The position numbers and the translations under genes were made by a program. A stretch of 64,000 nucleotides of DNA. It comes from Thiohalocapsa sp. (GTDB taxonomy: Bacteria > Pseudomonadota > Gammaproteobacteria > Chromatiales > Chromatiaceae). This document shows, in pieces, positions 38,198 through 48,033 of the stretch (position 1 is its first letter; each line of letters starts with the position of its first letter). A model generated the notes under the pieces. The model saw only the letters and a program-made list of their open reading frames with translations, did no database searches and had not been told where the DNA came from. Where the stretch lies: the NCBI GenBank assembly GCA_021736785.1, contig JAIPFF010000015.1:30301-94300 (forward strand). Reading direction: 5' to 3'.

Positions 38198-41100
38198 TCA
38201 AAAGCCCGCGGCGGAGTCCGTCGCGTACCAGTAGACGCGGTCGGTGGAGAGGCGCTGGCCGGTATCTTCCGAGCCCTTGCCGTCGGTGCCGGCGCCGACG
38301 CCGACCAGGCGGATTTCGGTGCCGAAGTGGGCGACGGCGTGGTCGGGGATGCTGGCCTTGATCTTCTTGCGGCGGTCCACCTTGGACAGGCCGGCGCTTT
38401 CCGATGCGCCCCATTCATAGCGGGCGGAGCCGTCGTGCAGGCCCATGGCGTACAGATAGCCCGAGCCCTCGGACGGCCGGCAGATGCTCTCGCTGTCGGC
38501 ATCGTCCGGGTTCGGCGGCACGTAGGAGGTGAAGAAGACCGTGCCCTTGAGCGTGATGGAGCGCGCCAAGGCCTTCTCGCCCGGGTTTTCGAGACGCAGA
38601 TACCAGCCGCGCGTGTCGGGGGCCTGGAGGGCCTGCCGGGCCGCCGCGCGCTGCTCGTCGGTGCCGTCCTGGATCAGATTGTCGGTCACGTCGAGCAGGT
38701 CGGCCTCGGTGATGGCGGGCCGGGCCTCGGCGCAGGGCAGGCGGTGGGGATTGGCGCCCGGACCTTCGCAGGCGTTGCGGGCTTCGTTGCCGTCGTTCGG
38801 CACGTGGATTGCACTCTGGATGTGATCGTCGCGCAGCATGTAGAAGCGGTTCTCGACCGTGGTCTCGAGCGGGTGCGATCGGTTGCCGGTGCCGACGATG
38901 ACGGCGTCGAAGGCGCGGCCCTTGTACTGGGTCGCGACGACATCGACGCGATTGAAGATCCGCCGGTCGCTGCTTTCGGTGTCGCCGCCCAGCTCGGCGA
39001 GCTTGTGCGCGGTCCAGTCCTGGTCCTTGCGGCCCACCATGTCGATGCGCCAGACGTTGGCGCCGGTATCGGCGAAATAGATGCGATCGGAAATGCCGTC
39101 GCTGTTGCTGTCGATGGCGGTGACGGCGGCGGGCACCGAATCCTCCAGGCCGGGCACGTTCAGGTTATTGGCGTTGCTGACGCCGGGCGTCGCGCTCCAG
39201 AGCCGGGCGCCGGTCTCGGCGTCGAGGATGTACAGGCCGCGTCCCATGCTGTCGGCGCTGCCCACTTGGTGGAAGTCTTTGTTGGTGTCGTAGCCGGCGC
39301 CGATGATGACCACCGGGCCGTCGTAGCCGGGAATGTGCGTCACCTCGGGCTCGGCCCAGGTTTGCCCGAGCTCGTCCAGGAAGCCTTCGTCGCGCCGCCA
39401 CAGCATGGCGGGGTTGTCCGGGTCGGTCACGTCCAGCGCATAGTAGCTGGTGCCGCCGCGGCGCAGGCCGAAGAAGATATAGGCCTTGTCGCCGTCGCCG
39501 TCGACGATGCTGCCGTCGTCGTTGGCGTCCAGCAGATAGACGCCGATGCTGCCGTCGATGCCGTAGGGGTGCTCGGAGGTGATGCTGTTTTCGTAGAGCA
39601 CCTCGACGATGGGCGCGGTCTCCTTGGCGAAGAAGGCCCAGTCCTCGCTGCCGTCGGCGGCGTCGATCATGTGCAGGAAGCCGGCGTTGGTGCCGAAGAC
39701 GATGCGCACGTCCTGGTCGTTCTCGTCGCTGCCGCCGTAGTTGATCGCCAGCGGGCGCGAATGAATGAGGTCGCCGATGATCCAGGGGCGGGTGTCGGCG
39801 GTGTCGCCGTCCTCGTCTTCGTCGTCGACGTCGACGCCGCGGGCCCAGTCGATCAGCAGGTCGCGCTCGTCGTCGTCCTCGACGCCGAACAGCTCCGGGG
39901 TCAGGGCGTCGTTGTCGGTGTCGAACGGGGTCAGCGCCTCGCCGAGGGTCGGGTTTCGGGTGGTGCCGTTGCCCTGGCCCGGGTTGGTGCGGCCGGTGTT
40001 GACGTAGAGGGTGCGGCTGTCGACGCTGCGCGCCGCCAGCAGGGCACCCGCGCCGCCCGACTCCACGTCCATGCCGTCGCGTCCGGCACTGGTCCAGAAC
40101 GTGGCGGCGCTGGACTTGATATTGCCGCTTTCCTGATCGATGGCGCGGGCGCCGTTGCGGTCGAGCACCTCGCCGTCGTCGTTGATGATCAGCTTCTTGA
40201 TATTGCCCGGCCAGCGCGGCGTGTTGTAGGGCCGGAACATGGAATAGAACAGGTCATCCAGGCTGCGGGTGCGGTTGAAGGCATCCACGGCCACGGCAGG
40301 CGCGGCGAAGTTGGTATTCGACGACAGGATCTCGTTGACCGTCTTCTGAAAGGCCGCGTTCAGCTCGGTCGCATCGTCGGCGGTGAAGTATTTGCCGCCG
40401 CCGCGCCGGGCGGTGTCCGAGAGCAGGGTCTGGTCGATGTCGAAGCCGACGGTGAAGGTGACGGCGATGTTGTCGCCGTTCTCCCACTGGTCGTCCAGGT
40501 CGTGGGTGAACATGTGCTCGGCGAGCTCGGGCAGGCAGTTTTCGGCCATGGAGACTTCCCAATCATCGCCGCCGCGGTGCACCGAGTTTTCGTATCGCCC
40601 GCAGGAGGATACCCCCGTGACCGCCTTCACCGCGGAGTTGGCCGACTGGTCCATGGCCGGAATGCCGTCGGTCATCAGCAGGATGTACATCTGCTCGCAG
40701 TCGCCGAGGGGGCTCTCGTAGGTGCCGTCGCGGCTGCAGCGGCCGCTCGAATTCTCCGCGCAGGCATCGCGCGCGGGCGACGACTTCGGATAGCGGTGCG
40801 GGCCGTGGGTCATGTCGTAGTCGTCGTCGCCGAAATAGACGCTTTGCGCGATACCGTCGGGCTTCGCGATATAGCGGTAGGCCTCGTAGAAGGTCTCGCA
40901 GAGGGGGGTGTTGGTCTCGTGATCGAGTGAGTCGATGATATCGACCAATGCGTCGCGGTCGGCCTCGTCCATGTGCGCCAGGTGGCGGATCACGCGGCCG
41001 CCGTCGCGTCCTTCCTGCCAGGTGCTGCTGCTCCACGAAAGCGTCCCGTTGGAATTGAACGTCATCAGGCCGAAGTCGACGTTGGGGTTCGACTTGACGA

Positions 41101-41863
41101 GCTTGGTCAACACCTCCTTGGCGATGTCGAGCTTCTTGCGTCCCTGCGCCATGCCGCCGTTGTGATGCCAGGCCATGTAGCGGGCGCTGTAGAGATTGCG
41201 CAGGGTGTGGGGGTAGTCGCGCAGGCCGTCGCCGTCCCAGGGGCCTCCCGGATTGCGGCAGGCCGGATCGGAGGCGCAGGGGAATCCGGAGCGATGGCCC
41301 AGGTTGTCGTCGTTGTCGTCGTCGACGTCCTTCTGACACTCCCAGGCGTCTGCCGTGTGGCTGGTCCAGTGATCGGAGACCACATACCAGGTGCCGTCTT
41401 GGCGCCCGCGGCCGTCTTGCCAGGCGGCGACATAGTCGCTGTAGGCGCCGATGGCGGAGAGCGACGCGTGCGCCGCGGCGCAATGGTTGGTGTCGGCGGG
41501 CAGCCATTGATCGCTGTCCGGCGGCGGCGGCTTGCCGCACTCGTCCCGGCCGGGATCGGTGCAGGACCAATACACCCGGTCGGCGCGCAGGCGATTGAGA
41601 TCCGAGCCCCGGTCCAGCGAGGTGTAAGCGCGGTCGAGGTAATTCTCGTTCGGATCGAAGGCCGGCTTTGCGCTGGCGATCTCGTCCCGCATGCTGCCGG
41701 AGTTGTCGATGATCAGCAGCACCTTGGCGCGGCCGCCGGAGACGCCGGTGGCGTCGTAGCGGCTCAGGAAGATTTCGGTGTCGTCGGCCAGGGCGGCGGA
41801 CATGGCGGCCGCTGCGACAAGGGAGGGGATCGCGACGCCGACACGAATCGTTTTGCGTGCCAT
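38198..41863 (-). CDS. pilY1: PilY1-like type IV pilus tip adhesin, copy 2
   Basis: A 1221-residue protein: signal peptide ending ALA near residue 26, von Willebrand A domain with DNSGSM at 53-58, then the PilY C-terminal propeller with Ca2+-type loops (DANDDGSIVDGDGD, DSNSDGISD). It is the last gene of the minor-pilin transcript, 38 bases after pilE. The start at 41863 (MARKTIRVGV) is chosen for its signal peptide. The vWA part carries private insertions (extra Cys in CTDPGRDECG and CASDPACRNPGG), while the centre is nearly identical to copies 1 and 3. Confidence 0.93.
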   Translation of the reverse strand: MARKTIRVGVAIPSLVAAAAMSAALADDTEIFLSRYDATGVSGGRAKVLLIIDNSGSMRDEIASAKPAFDPNENYLDRAYTSLDRGSDLNRLRADRVYWSCTDPGRDECGKPPPPDSDQWLPADTNHCAAAHASLSAIGAYSDYVAAWQDGRGRQDGTWYVVSDHWTSHTADAWECQKDVDDDNDDNLGHRSGFPCASDPACRNPGGPWDGDGLRDYPHTLRNLYSARYMAWHHNGGMAQGRKKLDIAKEVLTKLVKSNPNVDFGLMTFNSNGTLSWSSSTWQEGRDGGRVIRHLAHMDEADRDALVDIIDSLDHETNTPLCETFYEAYRYIAKPDGIAQSVYFGDDDYDMTHGPHRYPKSSPARDACAENSSGRCSRDGTYESPLGDCEQMYILLMTDGIPAMDQSANSAVKAVTGVSSCGRYENSVHRGGDDWEVSMAENCLPELAEHMFTHDLDDQWENGDNIAVTFTVGFDIDQTLLSDTARRGGGKYFTADDATELNAAFQKTVNEILSSNTNFAAPAVAVDAFNRTRSLDDLFYSMFRPYNTPRWPGNIKKLIINDDGEVLDRNGARAIDQESGNIKSSAATFWTSAGRDGMDVESGGAGALLAARSVDSRTLYVNTGRTNPGQGNGTTRNPTLGEALTPFDTDNDALTPELFGVEDDDERDLLIDWARGVDVDDEDEDGDTADTRPWIIGDLIHSRPLAINYGGSDENDQDVRIVFGTNAGFLHMIDAADGSEDWAFFAKETAPIVEVLYENSITSEHPYGIDGSIGVYLLDANDDGSIVDGDGDKAYIFFGLRRGGTSYYALDVTDPDNPAMLWRRDEGFLDELGQTWAEPEVTHIPGYDGPVVIIGAGYDTNKDFHQVGSADSMGRGLYILDAETGARLWSATPGVSNANNLNVPGLEDSVPAAVTAIDSNSDGISDRIYFADTGANVWRIDMVGRKDQDWTAHKLAELGGDTESSDRRIFNRVDVVATQYKGRAFDAVIVGTGNRSHPLETTVENRFYMLRDDHIQSAIHVPNDGNEARNACEGPGANPHRLPCAEARPAITEADLLDVTDNLIQDGTDEQRAAARQALQAPDTRGWYLRLENPGEKALARSITLKGTVFFTSYVPPNPDDADSESICRPSEGSGYLYAMGLHDGSARYEWGASESAGLSKVDRRKKIKASIPDHAVAHFGTEIRLVGVGAGTDGKGSEDTGQRLSTDRVYWYATDSAAGF

Positions 41864-41901
41864 CAAACAGGACCTCGAAGGGATCGGCTTGCGGTCTATC
41901 G

Positions 41902-42369
41902 TTACCAGCAATCCTCGGCAGACGCCGAGCCGCTTGCGATCCAGGTTCGTCCCTCGGAATTGATCTTGAAGTTGCCGCAAATGCCATCCGCGGTTTGGCC
42001 GGCGCGGCGCGTCGCCGTCGCAACATAGCTCGTACCGATGCCGCTATCGCCCGCCACGGCGTCGACGCTGTAGTAGCCGCCGGCCGTGATCAGCGGATCG
42101 GCGGCGAAGCCGAGCGCCGCCATGTCGGTCGTGTAGGTCCGGTTGTCGTTGTAGAACCGCTCCTGGCGCGAGGCCACGTCCATCAAGGCGTTGATGGCCT
42201 CCGCCCGGTGGGCCTTGATCATCTGCAGGCGATAGGAGGGCACGGCGATGGACACCAGGATGCCCAGTATCGCGACGACCACCAGCAGCTCGATCAGCGT
42301 GAAGCCCCGGACATGCCTGCGCACGGGGGGGCGGGGCAGTTCGGCGCTCATGGGGACTCGCGTGCTCAT
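41902..42369 (-). CDS. pilE: type IV pilin, PilE-like
   Basis: A 155-residue prepilin. The cleavage site is RG/FTLIELLVVVAILGILVSIAVPSY with Glu at position 5 of the mature protein. The C-terminal region has a disulfide-type Cys pair (DGICGNF and AEDCW). The signature QERFYNDNRTYTTDMAALGF is typical of PilE minor pilins. The start at 42369 overlaps the preceding gene's stop (ATGA); one at 42351 is also possible and gives a shorter leader. Confidence 0.93.
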   Translation of the reverse strand: MSTRVPMSAELPRPPVRRHVRGFTLIELLVVVAILGILVSIAVPSYRLQMIKAHRAEAINALMDVASRQERFYNDNRTYTTDMAALGFAADPLITAGGYYSVDAVAGDSGIGTSYVATATRRAGQTADGICGNFKINSEGRTWIASGSASAEDCW

Positions 42370-42686
42370 CGTGCCATGGGCGGCATTGCCCGGATCAGTT
42401 TCTGCGCGTCCGGATTTCGGAAGCCCTGGTCGGCGCGCACGCACTCGATGACGCGCTGTACCCGCGCCTGATCGGCCTTCGTCATGCCCGCGTCCGCGGC
42501 CAGATGCAGATCGACGAAGCGCTCCGGCGCCGGCTTGACGGCATGGAAGTAAATGACGCCGGGGTTGCCGGAGGTCTCGATTACGGCGCATTTATAGGGG
42601 ACGGCGTCGGCCGGGAGCTGGGCGCCGGCGCTTTGCGCCAGCAGCAGCCCGGCGGCGCAGGCCAGTGCAACGGAATGGGCTTTCAT
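42366..42686 (-). CDS. small secreted protein between pilY1 and pilE (TapY2-like)
   Basis: A 106-residue protein with a clear signal peptide (MKAHSVALACAAGLLLAQSAGA) and a mature region containing two Cys (YKCAVIE and RVIECVR). Its place between pilY1 and pilE, its size and its secretion signal resemble TapY2, a small protein of Aeromonas/Shewanella-type pilus operons. Sequence similarity could not be verified, so the assignment is positional. Confidence 0.65.
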   Translation of the reverse strand: MKAHSVALACAAGLLLAQSAGAQLPADAVPYKCAVIETSGNPGVIYFHAVKPAPERFVDLHLAADAGMTKADQARVQRVIECVRADQGFRNPDAQKLIRAMPPMAR

Positions 42687-42712
42687 ACTGTTTCCTCTAT
42701 CTGGGTACTGCA

Positions 42713-45700
42713 TCAGTACGCATCGTCGGCGCGATTCTCGTACCAGTAAATGGTGTCGGTGGACAGCCGCAGGCCGGTGTCCTCCGAGCCCTTGCCGTCT
42801 GTGCCGGCTCCGACGCCGACCAGCCGGATCCACGGATCGCCGAAGTGGGCGACGGCGTGGTCCGGGATGCTCGACTTGATCTTCTTGCGCCGGTCGACCT
42901 TCGACAGGTCCGCGCTGCCGGTATCGCCCCAGGGGTACATTGCCGAGCCGTCGTGCAGCGCGACGGCGTAGAGATAGCCCGCGCCCTCGGAAGGCCGGCA
43001 GATGTTCTCGTTGTTCGGGTCGTTCGGGTCCGGCGGCACATAGCTGGTGAAGAACACGGTGCCCTTGAGCGTGATGGAGCGCGAGAGACTCTTCTCGCCG
43101 GTATCTTCCAGCGCGATATACCAGCCCTTGGCGCTGGCGGCGCTCAGCGCGGCCTGGACCGTGGCCTTCTGCTCGTCGGTGCCCTGCTGGATCAGGTTGG
43201 CGGTGACGTCGACCAAGTCCGCCTCGGTGATGACCGCCGGGACCTCGGCGCAGGGCAGGCCCTTGGGATTGTTGACCGCGCTGGCGCAGGCGTCCGTGGC
43301 GGGGTCGCCGTCGTTGGGGATATGGATTGCGCTGCGGGTGTGGAAGTCGCGTAGCACGTACAGGCGGTTGTCGACGTCGACCTCGAGCGGATGCGAGCGG
43401 TTGCCGGTGCCGACGACCACCGCGTCGAACGACAGCCCCCGATAGCGCGTCGAGACGACATCGAGACGATTGAAGATGCGCCGGTCGTTGCCGGTCGTAT
43501 TGCCGCCGAGGGAAGCAAGCTTATGGACGGTCCAGTCCTGATCCTTTTCGCCGACCATATCGATGCGCCAGACATTGCCGCCGGTATCGCCGAAATAGAG
43601 CCGGTCGGCGATGCCGTCGCTGTTGCCGTCGATGGCGGTGACCTCGGCCGGGACCGAGTCGATCAGGCCGGGCACGTTGCGGTTTGTGGCATTGCTGACG
43701 CCGGGGGTGGCGCTCCAGACCTGCGAGCCGTCCTCGGCGTCGAGGATGTAGAGACCGCGGCCCACGGTATCGCCGGTGCCGACCTCCTGGAAATCCTTGT
43801 TGGTGTCGTAGCCCGCGGAGACGATCACCACCGGATCGTCGTAGCCCGGGATGTAGGTCACCTCGGGCTCGGCCCAGGTCTGGCCGAGCTCGCTCAGGTC
43901 GTTCTCGTCGGTGCGCCACAGCATCGCCGGGCTGCCCGGATCGGTGACGTCCATGCCGTAGTAACTGCTGCCGCCGCGGCGCATGCCGAAGAAGATATGG
44001 GCCTTGTCGCCGTCGGCGGAGGCGATGGCGCCGTCCTCGTTGGCGTCGACCATGTAAGACGCGATGCTGCCGTCGATGCCGTAGGGGTGGTCGGAGGTGA
44101 TGCTGTTCTCGTACAGGATCTTGACGATGGGCGCGGTCTCCTTGGCGAAGAAGGCCCAGTCCTCGGTGCCGTCGGCGGAGTCGATCATGTGCACGAAGCC
44201 GGCGTTGGTGCCGAACACGATGCGCACGTCCTGATCATCTTGCGTGGCGCCGCCGTAGTTGATTGCGAGCGGGCGCGAATGAATCAGGTCGCCGATGATC
44301 CAGGGCCGGGTATCGGTGATGTCGCCGTCCTCGTCCTCGTCGTCGACGTCGACGCCGCGGACCCACTGAATCAGCAGGTCGCGCTCGGTTTCGTCGAGGG
44401 CCTCGAACATCTCGACGGTCAAGGCCGCGTTGGATGTTGCGAGGGCCTCCAAGGCGTCGCCGCTGCCGGTATTGGTCAGCAATGTGCGGGTGTCCACGTC
44501 CCGGTCCGCCAGCAACGCACCCGCGCCGCCGGTCTCGACGTTCATGCCGTCCTGGCCGATGGTCGTCCAATAGGTGGACGCGCTGGCCTTGATATTGCCG
44601 GTCTCCTCGTCGATGGCGCGGGTGCCGTTGCGGTCGAGCACCTCGCCGCTGTTGTTGATGATCAGCTTCTTGATATTGCCCGGCCAGCGCGGCGTGTTGT
44701 AGGGCCGGAACATGGAGTAGAACAGATCATCCAGGCTGCGGGTGCGGTTGAAGGCATCCACGGCGACGGCAGGCGCGGCGAAGTTGGTGTTCGACGACAG
44801 GATCTCGTTGACCGCCTTCTGGAAGGCCGCGTTCAACTCGACCGCATCGGCGGCGGTGAAGTATTTGCCGCCGCCGCGCTCCGCGGTGTCTTCCAACAGT
44901 TGCTGGTCCGTCTGAAAACCGACGGTGAAGGTGACGGCGATGTTGTCGCCGTTCTGCCAGGTGTCGTCGAGATCGTTCTGGAACATGTGCTCGGCCAGCT
45001 CCGGCATGCAATTCTCTCGCGGCTGTTCAACGAACAAGGATCCGCCCTGGTGGACGGCCGATGTGTAGTCGCCGCAGCTCGACGCACCGGTCAGGCTCCT
45101 GATCAGGCTATTGGCGGAGAGATCACTCGACGGCACGCCGTCCGTCATGTAGACGATGTAGATTTGCTCGCAGTCGCCGAGGGGGCTTTCGTAGGTGCCG
45201 TCGAGGGCGCAGCTGCCGGTTGAGTTTTCCGCGCAGGGATCGCGGTAGGGCAATACTTCCGGGTTGCTTCCCCAGCCATGGTTGACGGCCACGTCGTCAT
45301 CACCGAAATGGACGTTCTGGGCAATGTTGCTCGGCTTCGCGAGATAGCGGAATGCCTCGTAGAGGGTTTCGCAGAGCGGCGTATTGGTTACTGGATAGAG
45401 CTGGTTGACGGTGTCGATCATCGCCGTACGATCGGCATCTTCCATATGGCTGAGATGGCGAATCACGCGCCCGCCACTGCGGCCTTCATCCCATACACCG
45501 TCGTCGTCGAGCATCTCGCCGTTCTGATTGAACGTCATCAGCCCGAAATCGACGTTCGGGTTCGTGTCGACCAGATTCGACAAGACTTCTTGAGCGATCG
45601 CCATTTTCGAGCGCTCGTTCGTCATGCCGCCGTTGTAGTACCAGGCCATGTAGTTGGCCGTGTACAGGTTGCGGAAGGTGCCGGGATAGTCGCGCAGGCC

Positions 45701-46303
45701 ATCGTCGTCCCAAGGGCCGCCGGCGGATGCGCAGTTCGGGCCCGTATTGCACGGAAAGCCGGATGTGTGCGTCAGGTTGTCGGAGTTATTGTCGTCGACG
45801 TCGCGCTGGCATTCCCAGGCGCCGGCGTTGCGGATATTCCAGCTAGTATTGAAGTAATACCAGCCGCGGCTGAACCAGTTCGGGTCCCACCAGGCGGCGA
45901 CATAGTCGTTGTAATTGCCGATGGTCGAGAGCGGCGTTTGCGAGGCGGCACAGTGGTTGGAGTCGGCCAGCACCCATTGGTTGGTTGTCAGCCGGGGCGG
46001 CACGCCGTCGTCGGACCAATAAATGCGGTTCGACCGGAGCTGACTGAAGTTTTTCGTCGGGTCGAGGGACGTATAGCCGCTGTCCAGGTAGTTCGCGCCT
46101 GGGTCGAAGCTAGGCTTCGCGGTTAAAATAGTCTCCGCCATGCTGCCGGAATTATCGACGATGATCAGCACCTTGGCTCGGCCGCTGGAGACGCCGCTGG
46201 CGTCGTAGCGGCTGAGAAAAATCTCGATATCCTCGGCGTTGGAGGTACCGGCGCCGGCGGTCAATGCGAAGGCGAGCGAGGTCACGGTGATTCTGCGGAT
46301 CAT
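42713..46303 (-). CDS. pilY1: PilY1-like type IV pilus tip adhesin, copy 3
   Basis: A 1196-residue paralogue in the canonical operon position after pilX. Signal peptide MIRRITVTSLAFALTAGAGT; vWA metal site DNSGSM at 50-55; the C-terminal propeller has Ca2+-like loops DANEDGAIASADGD and DGNSDGIAD. The start at 46303 is used because the long in-frame extension upstream lies over the end of pilX and is not family-like. Copies 1 and 2 share long identical blocks with it in the middle third, even at synonymous positions. Confidence 0.94.
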   Translation of the reverse strand: MIRRITVTSLAFALTAGAGTSNAEDIEIFLSRYDASGVSSGRAKVLIIVDNSGSMAETILTAKPSFDPGANYLDSGYTSLDPTKNFSQLRSNRIYWSDDGVPPRLTTNQWVLADSNHCAASQTPLSTIGNYNDYVAAWWDPNWFSRGWYYFNTSWNIRNAGAWECQRDVDDNNSDNLTHTSGFPCNTGPNCASAGGPWDDDGLRDYPGTFRNLYTANYMAWYYNGGMTNERSKMAIAQEVLSNLVDTNPNVDFGLMTFNQNGEMLDDDGVWDEGRSGGRVIRHLSHMEDADRTAMIDTVNQLYPVTNTPLCETLYEAFRYLAKPSNIAQNVHFGDDDVAVNHGWGSNPEVLPYRDPCAENSTGSCALDGTYESPLGDCEQIYIVYMTDGVPSSDLSANSLIRSLTGASSCGDYTSAVHQGGSLFVEQPRENCMPELAEHMFQNDLDDTWQNGDNIAVTFTVGFQTDQQLLEDTAERGGGKYFTAADAVELNAAFQKAVNEILSSNTNFAAPAVAVDAFNRTRSLDDLFYSMFRPYNTPRWPGNIKKLIINNSGEVLDRNGTRAIDEETGNIKASASTYWTTIGQDGMNVETGGAGALLADRDVDTRTLLTNTGSGDALEALATSNAALTVEMFEALDETERDLLIQWVRGVDVDDEDEDGDITDTRPWIIGDLIHSRPLAINYGGATQDDQDVRIVFGTNAGFVHMIDSADGTEDWAFFAKETAPIVKILYENSITSDHPYGIDGSIASYMVDANEDGAIASADGDKAHIFFGMRRGGSSYYGMDVTDPGSPAMLWRTDENDLSELGQTWAEPEVTYIPGYDDPVVIVSAGYDTNKDFQEVGTGDTVGRGLYILDAEDGSQVWSATPGVSNATNRNVPGLIDSVPAEVTAIDGNSDGIADRLYFGDTGGNVWRIDMVGEKDQDWTVHKLASLGGNTTGNDRRIFNRLDVVSTRYRGLSFDAVVVGTGNRSHPLEVDVDNRLYVLRDFHTRSAIHIPNDGDPATDACASAVNNPKGLPCAEVPAVITEADLVDVTANLIQQGTDEQKATVQAALSAASAKGWYIALEDTGEKSLSRSITLKGTVFFTSYVPPDPNDPNNENICRPSEGAGYLYAVALHDGSAMYPWGDTGSADLSKVDRRKKIKSSIPDHAVAHFGDPWIRLVGVGAGTDGKGSEDTGLRLSTDTIYWYENRADDAY

Positions 46304-46410
46304 GATCTTGGGTAGCCTCCAATGCGTCGATCCCTGGGCCCGGATTGCGTGCCGGGTGCAACGGGTCTCTGTGCGTTTTCGATTCGTGTTGTTTTGTGTC
46401 GGTGCTTGCC

Positions 46411-46908
46411 TCAGCGCCGGCGGATGACCTGCTGCGAGATGCCTTCGGTCAGGCTGGTGCGCGCGGCGCCCTTGGCGGCGGTCGCCGTCGCGGGCGCGTG
46501 CACGCTGTCGATCTCGAACGAGGTGCAGCCGACGATGTCTTCGCTGGAGCCGTTGCGCCGGCGTGGGCAGTTGGTGTCGCGGCGGCCGACCAGAGCCACC
46601 GTGACTTCGGGCGTGTCGGCACCGAAGCCATCCAGCGGATTCGGGTCCTTGGCCGCGAAGTCGAGCGTCTTCTCGCTGCCGGAGAACAGCAACTGGCCGG
46701 ATTCCGATTGCAGCCACTCGATTGCCGCGTCGGTGCCTGCCTCGGCCAATTGGAAGGAGCGATAGCTATCCGCGGCGTCGCCGGCGTAGGTCAGCTCGTT
46801 GATGCTGCGGCGCATGGTCGATATGCCGAGCATGCTGAGGATGGCGAGGATCACCAGGCTGACGATCAGCGCGGCGCCGGCTTGTTTCGCGCGCTCGGCG
46901 GGTTTCAT
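46411..46908 (-). CDS. pilX: type IV pilus minor pilin assembly protein PilX
   Basis: A 165-residue protein beginning MKPAERAKQAGAALIVSLVILAILSMLGI, the PilX N-terminal helix, followed by the conserved ELTYAGD and SFQLAEAGTDAAIEWL. PilX is a minor pilin needed for pilus priming with PilVWY1. It starts by overlapping the pilW stop (ATGA). Confidence 0.9.
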   Translation of the reverse strand: MKPAERAKQAGAALIVSLVILAILSMLGISTMRRSINELTYAGDAADSYRSFQLAEAGTDAAIEWLQSESGQLLFSGSEKTLDFAAKDPNPLDGFGADTPEVTVALVGRRDTNCPRRRNGSSEDIVGCTSFEIDSVHAPATATAAKGAARTSLTEGISQQVIRRR

Positions 46909-48023
46909 AACGCGCCCTCCTCGGCAACGAAGGCCATGTTGCGCAGGCTGACAGTGGACATCATCATGGTGCGGTGGAAGTTCTGCAGCTTGGCGCCCTG
47001 GCTGGCCGTTTCGCCCGCCGTGGCGGTGACCGTGGTGTCGCCCATCACGTAGTCGCGGGTGTCTTGGTAGGTGCGGTCCGGGCGCAGCTCGCGCGCAAGC
47101 ACGAAGAGCTTCACGCCGACGATCTGGGACCACTGATCCGCCGCCACGCCCGAGGCCGCGACATAGCGGTCCGCCACCGCGTCGCCGTCGTTGTCGAAGC
47201 CGTACATGACCCGCAGTCCCTCGATGCCTTCCACCAGGTCTTCGGTTTCCATGCTGATGCCGTTGCTGACCGACGTGAGCCGTTTGCGCGACAGGGTGGG
47301 GGGCTGGGTGCCCCGATTGCGGATGTAGTAGGCCGAGTAGCTGTACTCCCAGATGGCGCCGTCCGGATAGTCGCCGCTCGCGCCGACTGTGGGTACCTCG
47401 GCCAGCGGGTGCGCCGATGTCAGCGTAAACAGTTCGCCTTGCTGGGTATTGGAGGCCACATAGGCCCTGCCCAGGGCAAGCTCGTCGGCGGCATTGACGC
47501 TGCCGTCGCCGTTGTTGTCCTCGGTATCGCCGACGGTGCCGCTGTCGTCGGTGTCCAGGTAGGCCAGGGGCAAGACCGAGCGAATCACCAGAATGTCCGA
47601 CGGAATGCCGTCGACGGCCAGGGCGTCGGTGATGCAGCCGATCTCGGTTGCCGAGGCGGCTGTTTTGCCCCAGATCGGCAGCTCGAAATCGAACGCGCCC
47701 GCATCGCCGGTGCAGTCGCCGGTGACGGCGGAGACGCCGTTGCTGCTGACCTCGAGGGAAAAGAACCGCGCGCGTCCGTAGAAGCCCGCGTGGCGCAGGT
47801 CGTTCAGCAAATATTCCAGCGCGAAGCGGCTGTTTTCCTGCAGCTCTGCCTGTAGCTCGGTCTCGCTGTAGACCTTGCGGTTGCTGATGAATAGTCCGAG
47901 CACCGCGGCGACGATGAGCAGGCCGACGGTGGAGGCCACCATCAGCTCGATGACGGAAAAGCCCCGCTGCGTGCGCCCGCGCACTGCGCCGGGGACTGGT
48001 CGTTGCGGTCGTTGTCGGTTCAT
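46905..48023 (-). CDS. pilW: type IV pilus minor pilin PilW
   Basis: A 372-residue prepilin with cleavage motif RG/FSVIELMVASTVGLLIVAAVLG. The family block ENSRFALEYLLNDLRHAGFYG follows the helix, and the C-terminal domain ends with NMAFVAEEGAL. Part of the minor-pilin priming complex. It begins 10 bases after pilV stops. Confidence 0.92.
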   Translation of the reverse strand: MNRQRPQRPVPGAVRGRTQRGFSVIELMVASTVGLLIVAAVLGLFISNRKVYSETELQAELQENSRFALEYLLNDLRHAGFYGRARFFSLEVSSNGVSAVTGDCTGDAGAFDFELPIWGKTAASATEIGCITDALAVDGIPSDILVIRSVLPLAYLDTDDSGTVGDTEDNNGDGSVNAADELALGRAYVASNTQQGELFTLTSAHPLAEVPTVGASGDYPDGAIWEYSYSAYYIRNRGTQPPTLSRKRLTSVSNGISMETEDLVEGIEGLRVMYGFDNDGDAVADRYVAASGVAADQWSQIVGVKLFVLARELRPDRTYQDTRDYVMGDTTVTATAGETASQGAKLQNFHRTMMMSTVSLRNMAFVAEEGAL

Positions 48024-48033
48024 CGAATTCCGC

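Noticed and set aside
46304..46717. Long N-terminal extension of pilY1 copy 3
   Set aside because: It overlaps pilX in another frame, is Arg/Gln-rich, and would hide the clear signal peptide starting at 46303.
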